In this document: piece by piece, positions 1 to 5,234 of the stretch
Layout of the letters: each line of letters opens with the position of its first letter
Position numbering within the stretch: the first letter of the stretch is position 1
Source: Candidatus Dormiibacterota bacterium
GTDB taxonomy: Bacteria > Chloroflexota > Dormibacteria > Aeolococcales > Aeolococcaceae
DNA: 7,606 nt
Direction: 5' to 3'
Assembly: GCA_003170875.1 (NCBI GenBank)
Contig: PMYJ01000042.1
Location: 4,331-11,936, forward strand
Notes under the pieces: model-generated
The model's database searches: none
What the model was told of the DNA's origin: nothing
What the model saw: only the letters and a program-made list of their open reading frames with translations
Translations under genes and position numbers: made by a program

Positions 1-149
1 TCGGCGTAGATGGTGTCGAAGGCGAGCGAGGACTTGCCGCTCCCGGAGAGACCCGTCAGAACGATCAGGCTGTCCCGAGGCAGGGTCAGATCGATGTTCT
101 TGAGGTTGTGCTCTCTCGCCCCTCGGATGTCGATGGTGTCGTGTGGCAC
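1..149 (-). CDS. uvrA: UvrA, excinuclease ABC subunit A (N-terminal 49 codons, cut by window edge)
   Basis: UvrA is the ATP-dependent damage-recognition subunit of the UvrABC nucleotide excision repair complex in the cytoplasm; it loads UvrB at bulky DNA lesions. What is visible is the first 49 residues: an opening IRGAREHNLKNIDLTLPRD followed by the first Walker A loop, GLSGSGKSS (about residues 34-42), and SLAFDTIYA. This order and wording is diagnostic of UvrA. The start is a GTG at 149-147, because it places the IRGAREHNLK block at the family's usual distance from the N-terminus and an AGGTAG-like Shine-Dalgarno lies just upstream. The gene reads out of the window at position 1, so about 95% of the protein is not seen. 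A candidate LexA box and promoter lie 75-115 bases upstream, which fits SOS control. Identification is very secure. Confidence 0.96.
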   Translation of the reverse strand, partial: MPHDTIDIRGAREHNLKNIDLTLPRDSLIVLTGLSGSGKSSLAFDTIYA

Positions 150-223
150 TTGCTACCTAGCGTACCCAGAACCGGTCGTCCGGCCACCAACCCGTCGGCG
201 AGCGGGCTTTGGGTGTCCGGAGA

Positions 224-237
224 CGAACATGTGTACG
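224..237 (-). promoter_or_regulatory. Putative LexA/SOS box upstream of uvrA
   Basis: CGAACATGTGTACG departs by one base from the actinobacterial/Gram-positive SOS box pattern CGAAC-N4-GTTCG: read on the minus strand it is CGTACACATGTTCG, with one intact GTTCG half-site. It lies about 75 bases upstream of the uvrA start codon and overlaps a candidate -10 hexamer. LexA control of uvrA is well established in several bacteria; binding here is inferred from sequence only. Confidence 0.55.
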
Positions 238-264
238 TTACTCGCCCCGGGGCCGCCCCGTCCA
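235..264 (-). promoter_or_regulatory. Candidate uvrA promoter overlapping the SOS box
   Basis: On the minus strand a TGGACG hexamer (264-259; four of six matches to TTGACA) is separated by 18 bases from TAACGT (240-235), which fits TAnnnT. The -10 overlaps the putative LexA box, so bound LexA would be expected to block polymerase. Transcription would start near 228 and give a leader of roughly 75-80 bases. A second TAnnnT (TACGCT, 165-160) lies almost on the start codon but has no convincing -35. Confidence 0.35.
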
Positions 265-283
265 GGGTTTGGGGCCGGCGAGA

Positions 284-507
284 TCAGCTGGGGGCTGGGC
301 CGGCAAACGCCTCGACGACGTCAGTCTCCTGGAACTGGGGGGCCAACAGGATCAGGCCGCCGGCCACCAGGGGGACCGCCGGCGGGCTCGAGAGGCTGAC
401 GCTGCTGGCGCCGGAGATGCTGTACGCCGGAAGCGGCAGCGAGGCCAGGGTGGCGCCGGTGGCCATGTTCAACTCGGCGAGGACGAAGATCCCGGACTCT
501 GGCGGAC
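284..507 (-). pseudogene. Remnant of a secreted or beta-propeller-like protein (C-terminal piece)
   Basis: The minus-strand frame ending in TGA at 286-284 reads ESGIFVLAELNMATGATLAS at its start and runs about 74 codons to FQETDVVEAFAGPAPS. Nearly every third codon position in this stretch is G or C, as in the window's real genes, and no other frame here shows that. The phrase LNMATGATLASLPL resembles a blade of PQQ/YncE-type beta-propellers, but this is a loose likeness. Upstream of about 507 the protein-like character stops: the frame continues only as an Arg/Pro/Cys-rich stretch with no good start or Shine-Dalgarno. I therefore read it as the surviving end of a decayed gene that followed the DUF3494 gene, possibly broken by a frameshift near 507-512. 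It could also be a chance ORF in GC-rich DNA. Confidence 0.35.
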
Positions 508-543
508 ACCAACGGCGCGGATGACCCGACCTGCAGGGAGGAC

Positions 544-564
544 GCCGGGGCGGCACGGCCCGGC
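544..564 (-). terminator. GC hairpin downstream of the DUF3494 gene, possible terminator
   Basis: GCCGGG (544-549) and CCCGGC (559-564) form a perfect 6-bp stem with a 9-base loop, about 46 bases past the stop codon of the minus-strand DUF3494 gene. There is no T tract, so if it terminates it would be of the T-less type seen in high-GC actinobacteria. GC-rich DNA makes such hairpins frequent by chance. Confidence 0.3.
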
Positions 565-609
565 TCTACGTGCGCCCCACCGCCCCGCGCTGGTCGTGGC
601 TACTTCAGC

Positions 610-1542
610 TCAGACGGAGGGAAACCGGCGACGACGGATGGCGCCCGTCGCCACACCTGCCCCGAGCAGAGCCAGGCCACCAAGGGTCAGCAGGACTCCG
701 ACCCCGGCAGAGGAGGACGTGCCCCCCGCCCCCGACGCGGGAACTGTGGGCCCGGCCGCGGGGGTCGGCGTGGCTGTGGGGGTTGGCAGTGACGCGGTGG
801 TGATGCAGGTGGACGCGTTGATGGTGTCGCTGATGAGGGTGACATCACCGGTGCTGGCCAGTACCCGTCCGTTCACCGTGACCCCAGCGCCGATGGTGAT
901 CGAGGTCGACGCCATGACGGTTCCGACAATGTTGCCGTCCAGCGTTGCCGAGCTGCCCACCTGCCAGAACACGTTGCACGGCGAGGCCCCATTGGCCAGC
1001 ACGACGCTGCCGCTCGTCCCGATGAGCAGGCTCTGTGACGCTCCCGTTTGGAAGATGAACACGCCCGGCCCGGACAGCGTGAGCGGCAGCGGGCCGTTCA
1101 CGGTGAACGACCCATCTGAAGCCGACTGGTACACCCCGGCGGTCAGGAGCGTATTGCTGAGGTCGACAGGCTCAGTTGTCGGCGGGCCCTCTCCCGCCGC
1201 CTGGTCGTACGCCGTGGTCAGATCGGTCTGAGCCCCGAGCGCCACGCTATCGGCGGTGAAGGTGCTGTATGGAGGCTCGACGAGTGGGGAGCCGGTGACC
1301 GCCGAACCAGGATCGACGCCCACGTCGCCGGAGATGGTCGAGGAGCCGGTGTTGGTCACCGTGGTGGCAGCCAGGACCGCGAAGGATGAGGCCGTTCCCA
1401 GATTCACCGTGGTTGCTGCCAACGCAGCTAACCCACCAAAGGTCATCACGATGGCGGCGGCTCCCACCCCCAATGCCGCCCCAACCAAGCGGGCCGGCCC
1501 GCCCACGTGTGATCTCGGACGGTTGATTTGAGAGGTAGCCAC
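610..1542 (-). CDS. DUF3494 ice-binding-like secreted protein with C-terminal membrane anchor
   Basis: DUF3494 proteins are right-handed beta-solenoids; some bind ice, others act as surface adhesins, so the role of this one is not known. The 310-aa product has a signal peptide (residues 1 to about 42, hydrophobic core 19-42, likely cut after ALA), the DUF3494 fold at about 46-247 (NLGTASSFAVLAATTVTNTG, later SPCNVFWQVGSSATLDG and a GAGVTVNGRVLASTGDVTLI segment), a Pro/Thr/Ala linker (251-270), a transmembrane helix (about 280-302) and a terminal RRRR. Cys189 and Cys246 may pair. The tail has the layout of a sortase-anchored protein, but the expected LPxTG is only a VPASG. The start is GTG at 1542, supported by GGAGGT (1554-1549) six bases upstream. 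The next gene upstream is over 200 bases away, so it is probably monocistronic. Family call is strong; ice binding is not established. Confidence 0.93.
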   Translation of the reverse strand: MATSQINRPRSHVGGPARLVGAALGVGAAAIVMTFGGLAALAATTVNLGTASSFAVLAATTVTNTGSSTISGDVGVDPGSAVTGSPLVEPPYSTFTADSVALGAQTDLTTAYDQAAGEGPPTTEPVDLSNTLLTAGVYQSASDGSFTVNGPLPLTLSGPGVFIFQTGASQSLLIGTSGSVVLANGASPCNVFWQVGSSATLDGNIVGTVMASTSITIGAGVTVNGRVLASTGDVTLISDTINASTCITTASLPTPTATPTPAAGPTVPASGAGGTSSSAGVGVLLTLGGLALLGAGVATGAIRRRRFPSV

Positions 1543-1548
1543 TGTACG

Positions 1549-1554
1549 ACCTCC
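1549..1554 (-). promoter_or_regulatory. Shine-Dalgarno GGAGGT that fixes the DUF3494 GTG start
   Basis: A perfect GGAGGT on the minus strand, six bases from the GTG at 1542-1540. It decides the start in favour of GTG over any later ATG. Confidence 0.8.
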
Positions 1555-1565
1555 GCGAATGGCTC

Positions 1566-1628
1566 AGGAAACGCGTTCCTAGTACCCGAAGGATTGATCC
1601 TACGCCGCCGGACACCCTTCTTAGTGTC
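1566..1628 (-). promoter_or_regulatory. Three short inverted repeats upstream of the DUF3494 gene
   Basis: Three inverted repeats follow one another: AGGAA-N5-TTCCT (1566-1580, with the palindrome AACGCGTT inside), AGGAT-TG-ATCCT (1590-1601) and GACAC-N8-GTGTC (1611-1628). The first lies 11 bases upstream of the Shine-Dalgarno. A TAGGAT hexamer on the minus strand (1602-1597) could be a -10 and lies in the second repeat, but I see no good -35. The first two share the AGGA-TCCT arms, as two operators for one regulator might. Function is inference. Confidence 0.35.
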
Positions 1629-1765
1629 TTGACGGGTCGGATAGGCGATTGTCACGGTCGCGCACCCGGTCGCGGCGCCACATATGCGCTTCGAGCTCGA
1701 GCTTCGTGGCTATGGCAAGGATCAGTTGAGCGGCGCCCAGCTCTGCCGCCTCTCCCGCCAGCCGT

Positions 1766-2434
1766 CTAGGCGCGCAGCGTGCCTCGGCTCTCGAAGGTCA
1801 TGGCGCGCTGCAGGGCAGCCGCCCGGAGTTCCTCGGCAATCTCGACGGGGCCGCCGATGCCGGCGGCATTGAGACCGGCTTGGGCGGCCTCCTCGACAAC
1901 CCCTCCCACCAAGATCGCCAGCTCGGGGGTCCGATGGAACACCAGGACGCCGTGGTTGGCCAGCAGCACGGCGGGAACGCCGGGGACGAGGGCGGCCCTG
2001 ATGTTGGCTACAGATTGGGCTGAGCCGCGCGGCCCGTAGCCGGCGACGGGCACCCCGGTGGGGAGCCCGAACATCGCCAGGGCCTCGACCCAGCAGCCGA
2101 TCGGACGACGCGCCACCGCGTAGGCGGTGGCATAGGGCGAATGGGTGTGCAGGACGCAGCCGACGTCAGGGTGGTCCTCGTACATTGCCGTGTGCATCGC
2201 GACCACGGCGCCCTGGATGGGTGGCAACTCGCCCTCAAGCAGGGTGCCGTCCAGACCGACCCGCACCACAGCCGAGGGAGCGTGGCCCCGGAGCGACGGG
2301 CCTCCGGTGAAGTACATCTCGTTCGCTCCGGGAACACGAAGACTCACGTTCCCGTGCCCATTCGCGGAGATTGCTCCGCTGGCGACGACTCGTTGGGCGA
2401 CATCGATGACTTGGTCGACCAGGTCCTTGTCCAT
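1766..2434 (-). CDS. Class II aldolase/adducin family protein
   Basis: This family includes L-fuculose-1-phosphate aldolase, L-ribulose-5-phosphate 4-epimerase and related zinc enzymes that cleave or epimerise sugar phosphates; the substrate here cannot be told. The 222-aa product covers the whole domain: an N-terminal helix with SANGHGNVSLR (23-33), the HTHSPYATAYAV zinc motif giving His96 and His98, and the third zinc ligand His161 in LLANHGVLV. The acidic residue usually found a few residues before the MH of this region seems absent: the segment reads GAVVAMH (75-81). The start chosen is ATG 2434-2432, preceded by GGAGGGAGGT, rather than an ORF start 13 codons earlier whose product would begin with an unrelated Arg/Ala/Gly-rich stretch. 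It is divergent to the aldo/keto reductase across 438 bases. TAGCAT at 2478-2473 (minus) may be its -10. Confidence 0.9.
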   Translation of the reverse strand: MDKDLVDQVIDVAQRVVASGAISANGHGNVSLRVPGANEMYFTGGPSLRGHAPSAVVRVGLDGTLLEGELPPIQGAVVAMHTAMYEDHPDVGCVLHTHSPYATAYAVARRPIGCWVEALAMFGLPTGVPVAGYGPRGSAQSVANIRAALVPGVPAVLLANHGVLVFHRTPELAILVGGVVEEAAQAGLNAAGIGGPVEIAEELRAAALQRAMTFESRGTLRA

Positions 2435-2497
2435 CACACCTCCCTCCCGCCTGGCGGCGGCACACCGGAGCAATGCTACGTCCTCTCCCCGCTCAAG

Positions 2498-2573
2498 CCG
2501 TCACGTGGTGCTCGCACAGCTGACTCGCTCGGGGCGACCACGGGACACTGGGAACGTCCGGTGTCGGTGAATG
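2498..2573 (+). repeat. Dispersed hairpin repeat, copy A
   Basis: Read on the plus strand: CCGTCAC, then a diverged TGGT..TCGCA..GCT..CTC block, then a hairpin of GACACTGG (2544-2551) and CCGGTGTC (2558-2565) around a six-base loop (eight pairs, one of them G-T), followed directly by GGTGAATG. Copy at 4692-4776 matches about 22 of 30 bases from GACACTGGG to GAATG without gaps. It lies upstream of both the aldolase and the aldo/keto reductase genes. Confidence 0.55.
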
Positions 2574-2640
2574 TCATGCGAAGCGTCCGGCTTCCCCGGC
2601 GGTCGCCTCGGAGATCGTTGATTGGGAGGTTCGGCCTAGG

Positions 2641-2675
2641 TGACAGGAGACTGGGGTAGCCAGTGTTGGCGAATG
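2641..2675 (+). repeat. Dispersed hairpin repeat, copy B (right half only)
   Basis: TGACAGGAGACTGGGG then a hairpin ACTGG (2650-2654)/CCAGT (2660-2664) with a five-base loop, then GTTGGCGAATGTC. It corresponds to the right half of copies A and C. It sits about 100 bases downstream of copy A's hairpin and is flanked by inverted GGCCTA (2633-2638) and TAGGCC (2691-2696), which may be chance. Confidence 0.45.
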
Positions 2676-2744
2676 TCGTTGGAGACGATTTAGGCCTGGG
2701 GCTTGATCAGCCGTCCGCCGTCAGGATGAGCGGCGGCCTCTCCA

Positions 2745-2814
2745 GGGGCGATCTCGCCCCCCGTCCCCTGATGGAGGGATCATGTGACCTGCAGTCAACC
2801 CCGCTCCGGCGGGG
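2745..2814 (+). other. Two GC hairpins upstream of the aldo/keto reductase start
   Basis: GGGGCG-ATCT-CGCCCC (2745-2760) and CCCCGC-TCCG-GCGGGG (2799-2814) are each perfect six-pair tetraloop hairpins, ending 59 bases before the ATG. CAGGGG (2743-2748) could instead pair with CCCCTG (2765-2770), so alternative folds exist. If the transcript starts upstream of 2745 they would lie in the 5' leader and could act as an attenuator or as a terminator. No promoter could be placed with confidence, so this is inference. Confidence 0.4.
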
Positions 2815-2872
2815 GTGGATCCGATGTGGGACAGGCTGCGTCCTCACCACGGGCTACGAGGAAGGGCTGGCA

Positions 2873-3859
2873 ATGCGAACGACAACATTGGGCACCAATG
2901 GGCCCGAGGTCGGGGTCATCGGCCTCGGCTGCATGGGCATGACCGCCTCGTATGACCTGGCGACTCCCCGTGACGACTCCACGTCCATCGGGGTGATCCA
3001 CCAGGCACTCGACCTCGGCATGACCCTGATCGACACCGCGGACGCGTACGGGCCGTACACCAACGAGGAGCTCGTGGGGCGGGCGCTGACGGGCGAGCAT
3101 CGCCAGCGCGCGGTGCTCGCCACCAAGGTCGGCCTGGTGATGGGCGGCTCCAGCCCGACAGCCGGCTCCGGCACGGCCTCCCCCGGTGCGGGCAGGAACG
3201 GCCGTCCCGAGCACGTCCGGAAGTCGATCGACGACAGCCTGCGACGGCTGGGCACGGATCACGTGGACCTCTACCAGCTGCACCGGGTGGACCCGGAGGT
3301 ACCGCTGGAGGAGACCTGGGGGGCGATGGCGGAGGCCGTGGCGGCGGGCAAGACGCGGCATATCGGCCTCTCCGAGGTGTCGGTGGACGAGATCAGGCAA
3401 GCACAGGCCGTGCACCCCGTGACGTCGGTGCAGTCCGAGCTGTCGTTGTGGACCCGCGACGTGCTGGCCGAGGTGCTGCCGTACTGCGCGGCGCAGGGCA
3501 TCGCCTTGATCCCGTTCTCCCCACTGGGTCGTGGCTTCCTCACGGGACGGTTCTCGTCGTTCGACGACCTCCCTCAGGACGACTTCCGGCGTCAGCTTCC
3601 GCGCTTCCAGCAGGAGGCGCTGCGCGCCAACCTGGCCATCGTGGGCCGGGTCCGTGAGATCGCCGAGCGGGTGGGGGCCAGCCCGGCTCAGGTGGCGCTG
3701 GCGTGGGTGCTGACCCAGGGCCGGCAGGTGGTGCCCATCCCGGGGACCAAGACCCCGAAGTACCTGGTGGACAACGCCGGAGCGGCCGACGTCGAGCTGC
3801 GCGCGGCGGATCTGGCCGACCTCGACGCCCTACCCGCGCCCGAGGGCAGCCGGTACTGA
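2873..3859 (+). CDS. Aldo/keto reductase (NADPH-dependent oxidoreductase)
   Basis: Aldo/keto reductases reduce aldehydes and ketones with NAD(P)H in the cytoplasm on a (beta/alpha)8 barrel. The 328-aa protein is full length and carries the complete catalytic tetrad: Asp54 and Tyr59 in DTADAYGPYTNEELVGRAL, Lys85 in ATKVG, and His137 in LYQLHRVDP. A C-terminal VPIPGTKTPKYLVDNAGA segment (about 285-302) is the usual cofactor-phosphate-binding loop. The opening TLGTNGPEVGVIGLGCMGM resembles the YakC/AKR13-like actinobacterial reductases, but the substrate is unknown. The start is ATG 2873, with GAGGAAGG at a good distance (2858-2865); an upstream in-frame extension to 2663 covers a hairpin-rich leader and does not look like protein. 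Codon third positions are strongly G/C throughout. No partner gene follows on the same strand. Confidence 0.95.
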   Translation: MRTTTLGTNGPEVGVIGLGCMGMTASYDLATPRDDSTSIGVIHQALDLGMTLIDTADAYGPYTNEELVGRALTGEHRQRAVLATKVGLVMGGSSPTAGSGTASPGAGRNGRPEHVRKSIDDSLRRLGTDHVDLYQLHRVDPEVPLEETWGAMAEAVAAGKTRHIGLSEVSVDEIRQAQAVHPVTSVQSELSLWTRDVLAEVLPYCAAQGIALIPFSPLGRGFLTGRFSSFDDLPQDDFRRQLPRFQQEALRANLAIVGRVREIAERVGASPAQVALAWVLTQGRQVVPIPGTKTPKYLVDNAGAADVELRAADLADLDALPAPEGSRY

Positions 3860-3867
3860 TCTACCGA

Positions 3868-3919
3868 GACTCTGGATGCGAGGTCACGCACCCGCGGCTC
3901 GCCTGGCCCGCCCAGAGTC
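3868..3919 (+). terminator. Nested inverted repeat just after the aldo/keto reductase, possible terminator
   Basis: Eight bases after the stop, GACTCTGG (3868-3875) is matched perfectly by CCAGAGTC (3912-3919). Inside this, GCGAG (3878-3882) pairs with CTCGC (3898-3902). Together they could fold into a long stem with internal loops. There is no T run after it, so a terminator role rests only on position. The rest of 3920-4126 shows no gene and no further structure I would defend. Confidence 0.4.
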
Positions 3920-4126
3920 ACATTCGCCAGGGATACTCGCGTCTTAGTGAGTGTGGTCCTACACATTGGAGATCCGCCGGCAAGATTCCTTGCGAGCCGC
4001 CGACCTCCCCATCCGGTTCAGGGCGAGCCGGGCACTGAGCCTGGCCGATCACCACCGAGGTCAGGTTCGCGCTAGCCCCAAACGTGGAGGCTCGGGCTTC
4101 CCGTGGCGCTGACGCTTCCCGGCAAA

Positions 4127-4390
4127 CTACGCCTCTACGAGGATCACCAAGGTCTCGCCGACCACGCCGTCATATGCCATCGCCTCGACCATCGCCTCGG
4201 TCTGCATCGCGGCCATGAGAGCATCCATGTCGGCAACATCCATCAGTACCGCCGCGCGGGTCGGGTTCTGCGGGTCGACGAACGTCCGGATGTTGGTGAC
4301 GCCGAGGGGTCCGAAGACCTCTTCGCGCTTCGGCGAGGCAAGCCAATGCTTCTGGTCCTTGACATCGTGATGGCCGATCACAGTGGGCAT
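4127..4390 (-). CDS. Conserved small protein of unknown function (87 aa)
   Basis: The product begins MPTVIGHHDVKDQKHWLASP, continues with EEVFGPLGVTNIRTFVDPQ and MDVADMDALMAAMQTEAM, and ends GVVGETLVILVEA. I recognise this as a type of short conserved hypothetical protein found in actinobacteria, with the beta-alpha-beta look of a small ferredoxin-like (alpha+beta barrel) fold; no enzyme function can be given. There is no signal peptide or membrane segment, so it should be cytoplasmic. The start is ATG 4390-4388 with AGGAGA four bases upstream; the frame is open back to 4570 but that extension is Arg/Pro-rich and contains the promoter. It stands alone between the aldo/keto reductase and a long spacer, and is transcribed toward the former. 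Translated composition and third-position G/C support a real gene. Confidence 0.82.
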   Translation of the reverse strand: MPTVIGHHDVKDQKHWLASPKREEVFGPLGVTNIRTFVDPQNPTRAAVLMDVADMDALMAAMQTEAMVEAMAYDGVVGETLVILVEA

Positions 4391-4441
4391 CTGGTCTCCT
4401 GGGTGTGGCGAGCCAAGCGGTAGCGCTAGACCTCTGCTCGG

Positions 4442-4470
4442 ATCGTACAGCCCCGCACCTCGTACCTCAA
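4442..4470 (-). promoter_or_regulatory. Promoter of the 87-aa protein gene
   Basis: On the minus strand TTGAGG (4470-4465) is followed after exactly 17 bases by TACGAT (4447-4442), a good match to an actinobacterial housekeeping promoter. Transcription would begin near 4435 and give a leader of about 45 bases containing the AGGAGA ribosome site. It also argues against the longer ORF that would start at 4570. Confidence 0.55.
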
Positions 4471-4557
4471 GGGCCGATGATCGAGGGGAAGCCTCGGCGG
4501 GCGTGACGTTCATTCGTCGAGCAGGATGTCGCCGAGGTAGCTGTCGCTCGGTGTTGT

Positions 4558-4574
4558 ACCCATGCATCATGGGT
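4558..4574. promoter_or_regulatory. Inverted repeat ACCCAT-N5-ATGGGT
   Basis: A perfect six-base inverted repeat with a five-base centre, about 90 bases upstream of the promoter -35 of the 87-aa protein gene. The form suits a dimeric regulator. Binding is not shown and the position is rather far for a simple operator. Confidence 0.3.
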
Positions 4575-4691
4575 GTGATCGCGATCCTTGGTGCGTCATC
4601 CAGGAAGAGGACTCCCCGGTGGCCGAGTGCCCCCAGTCACTTGATGGGCGAGAGCAGGGTTGAGCCAGATGTTCCCGGTGGCACACCGGCA

Positions 4692-4776
4692 CCGTCACCT
4701 TGAGCACTTGGTCCGTTCGCATGGCTTGCTCAAATGGTAATGAGAAGACACTGGGCTGGGACAGTGTTCGTGAATG
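4692..4776 (+). repeat. Dispersed hairpin repeat, copy C (best preserved)
   Basis: Left half CCGTCAC then CTTGGTCCGTTCGCA (4707-4721) and TGCTCAAATGG (4728-4738); right half a hairpin ACACTG (4748-4753)/CAGTGT (4762-4767), extendable by a G-T pair, then TCGTGAATG. The left half matches copy D (7503-7544) at roughly 34 of 43 positions including an 11-base exact run; the right half matches copy A; the whole matches copy E with small gaps. It therefore links all the copies into one family. Confidence 0.6.
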
Positions 4777-5234
4777 AGTCACTTGACGACCGCTCTGATC
4801 GGGTTGCTCGTGCTGCGAACATTGGCTCGGGTTAGCGCCTCAGGGCTGATGGGGCGAGCGGGGTGGGCGCCTTCGGCGGCCGCACAGACGACGGTGGTGG
4901 CAGCTCCATCAGTCAGCGACCGGGCGATCCTTGCGCGCGGCCGCGTCGAAGTTCCAACGGCCCCCCCACGGCCTGAACCCGAGCCGGCAACGTCTCGTAT
5001 GAAGATATGAGCCGATCACACAAGAAGAGAGCGAGCCGGCGGAGCCCGAGGCCGTGCGCTGGGCCATGAATCCGCCGAGCGGGGTGTGGCGCACCCGAGC
5101 GGGTCACCTGCGGCGCCCCGCCAACGGCCACCGATCGCCTTGACCGCAGCGATCAGACGCCGAATTCGTCCTTCACAGCACCAGCAGCAGAGGGGTGCGG
5201 CGACGGTCCCTCACATCAGGGAGGATCCCCCGAG
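4777..5234. other. Spacer with one short coding-like stretch, otherwise unassigned
   Basis: No supported gene. A plus-strand ORF at 4774-5010 has mixed third positions, no Shine-Dalgarno and an unconvincing product. In another plus-strand frame, 5003-5143, codons for EAVRWAMNPPSGVWRTRAGH and a little on each side have mostly G/C third positions and a protein-like reading ending in TGA, but no start. It may be the tail of a lost gene. A TTGACC hexamer at 5140-5145 has no fitting -10. The segment 5144-5234 is the leader of the lipoprotein gene. Confidence 0.4.

Noticed and set aside
209..1231. Long plus-strand ORF of 340 codons
   Set aside because: Its second half is the antisense of the DUF3494 gene and the product is low-complexity Arg/Gly/Pro-rich with no family character or ribosome site.
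2141..2659. Plus-strand ORF of 172 codons
   Set aside because: Half is antisense to the aldolase gene, the rest runs through repeat copy A; no protein character.
2663..2872. Seventy-codon N-terminal extension of the aldo/keto reductase
   Set aside because: Family homology begins at the ATG at 2873, which has its own Shine-Dalgarno; the extension covers hairpins and repeat copy B.
2795..3415. Minus-strand ORF of 206 codons
   Set aside because: Antisense shadow of the aldo/keto reductase; His/Arg/Val-rich product without family features.
4391..4570. Sixty-codon N-terminal extension of the 87-aa protein
   Set aside because: Arg/Pro/Ser-rich, overlaps a good promoter, and the ATG at 4390 has AGGAGA in place.
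4774..5010. Plus-strand ORF of 78 codons
   Set aside because: No Shine-Dalgarno, mixed third positions and start within repeat copy C.
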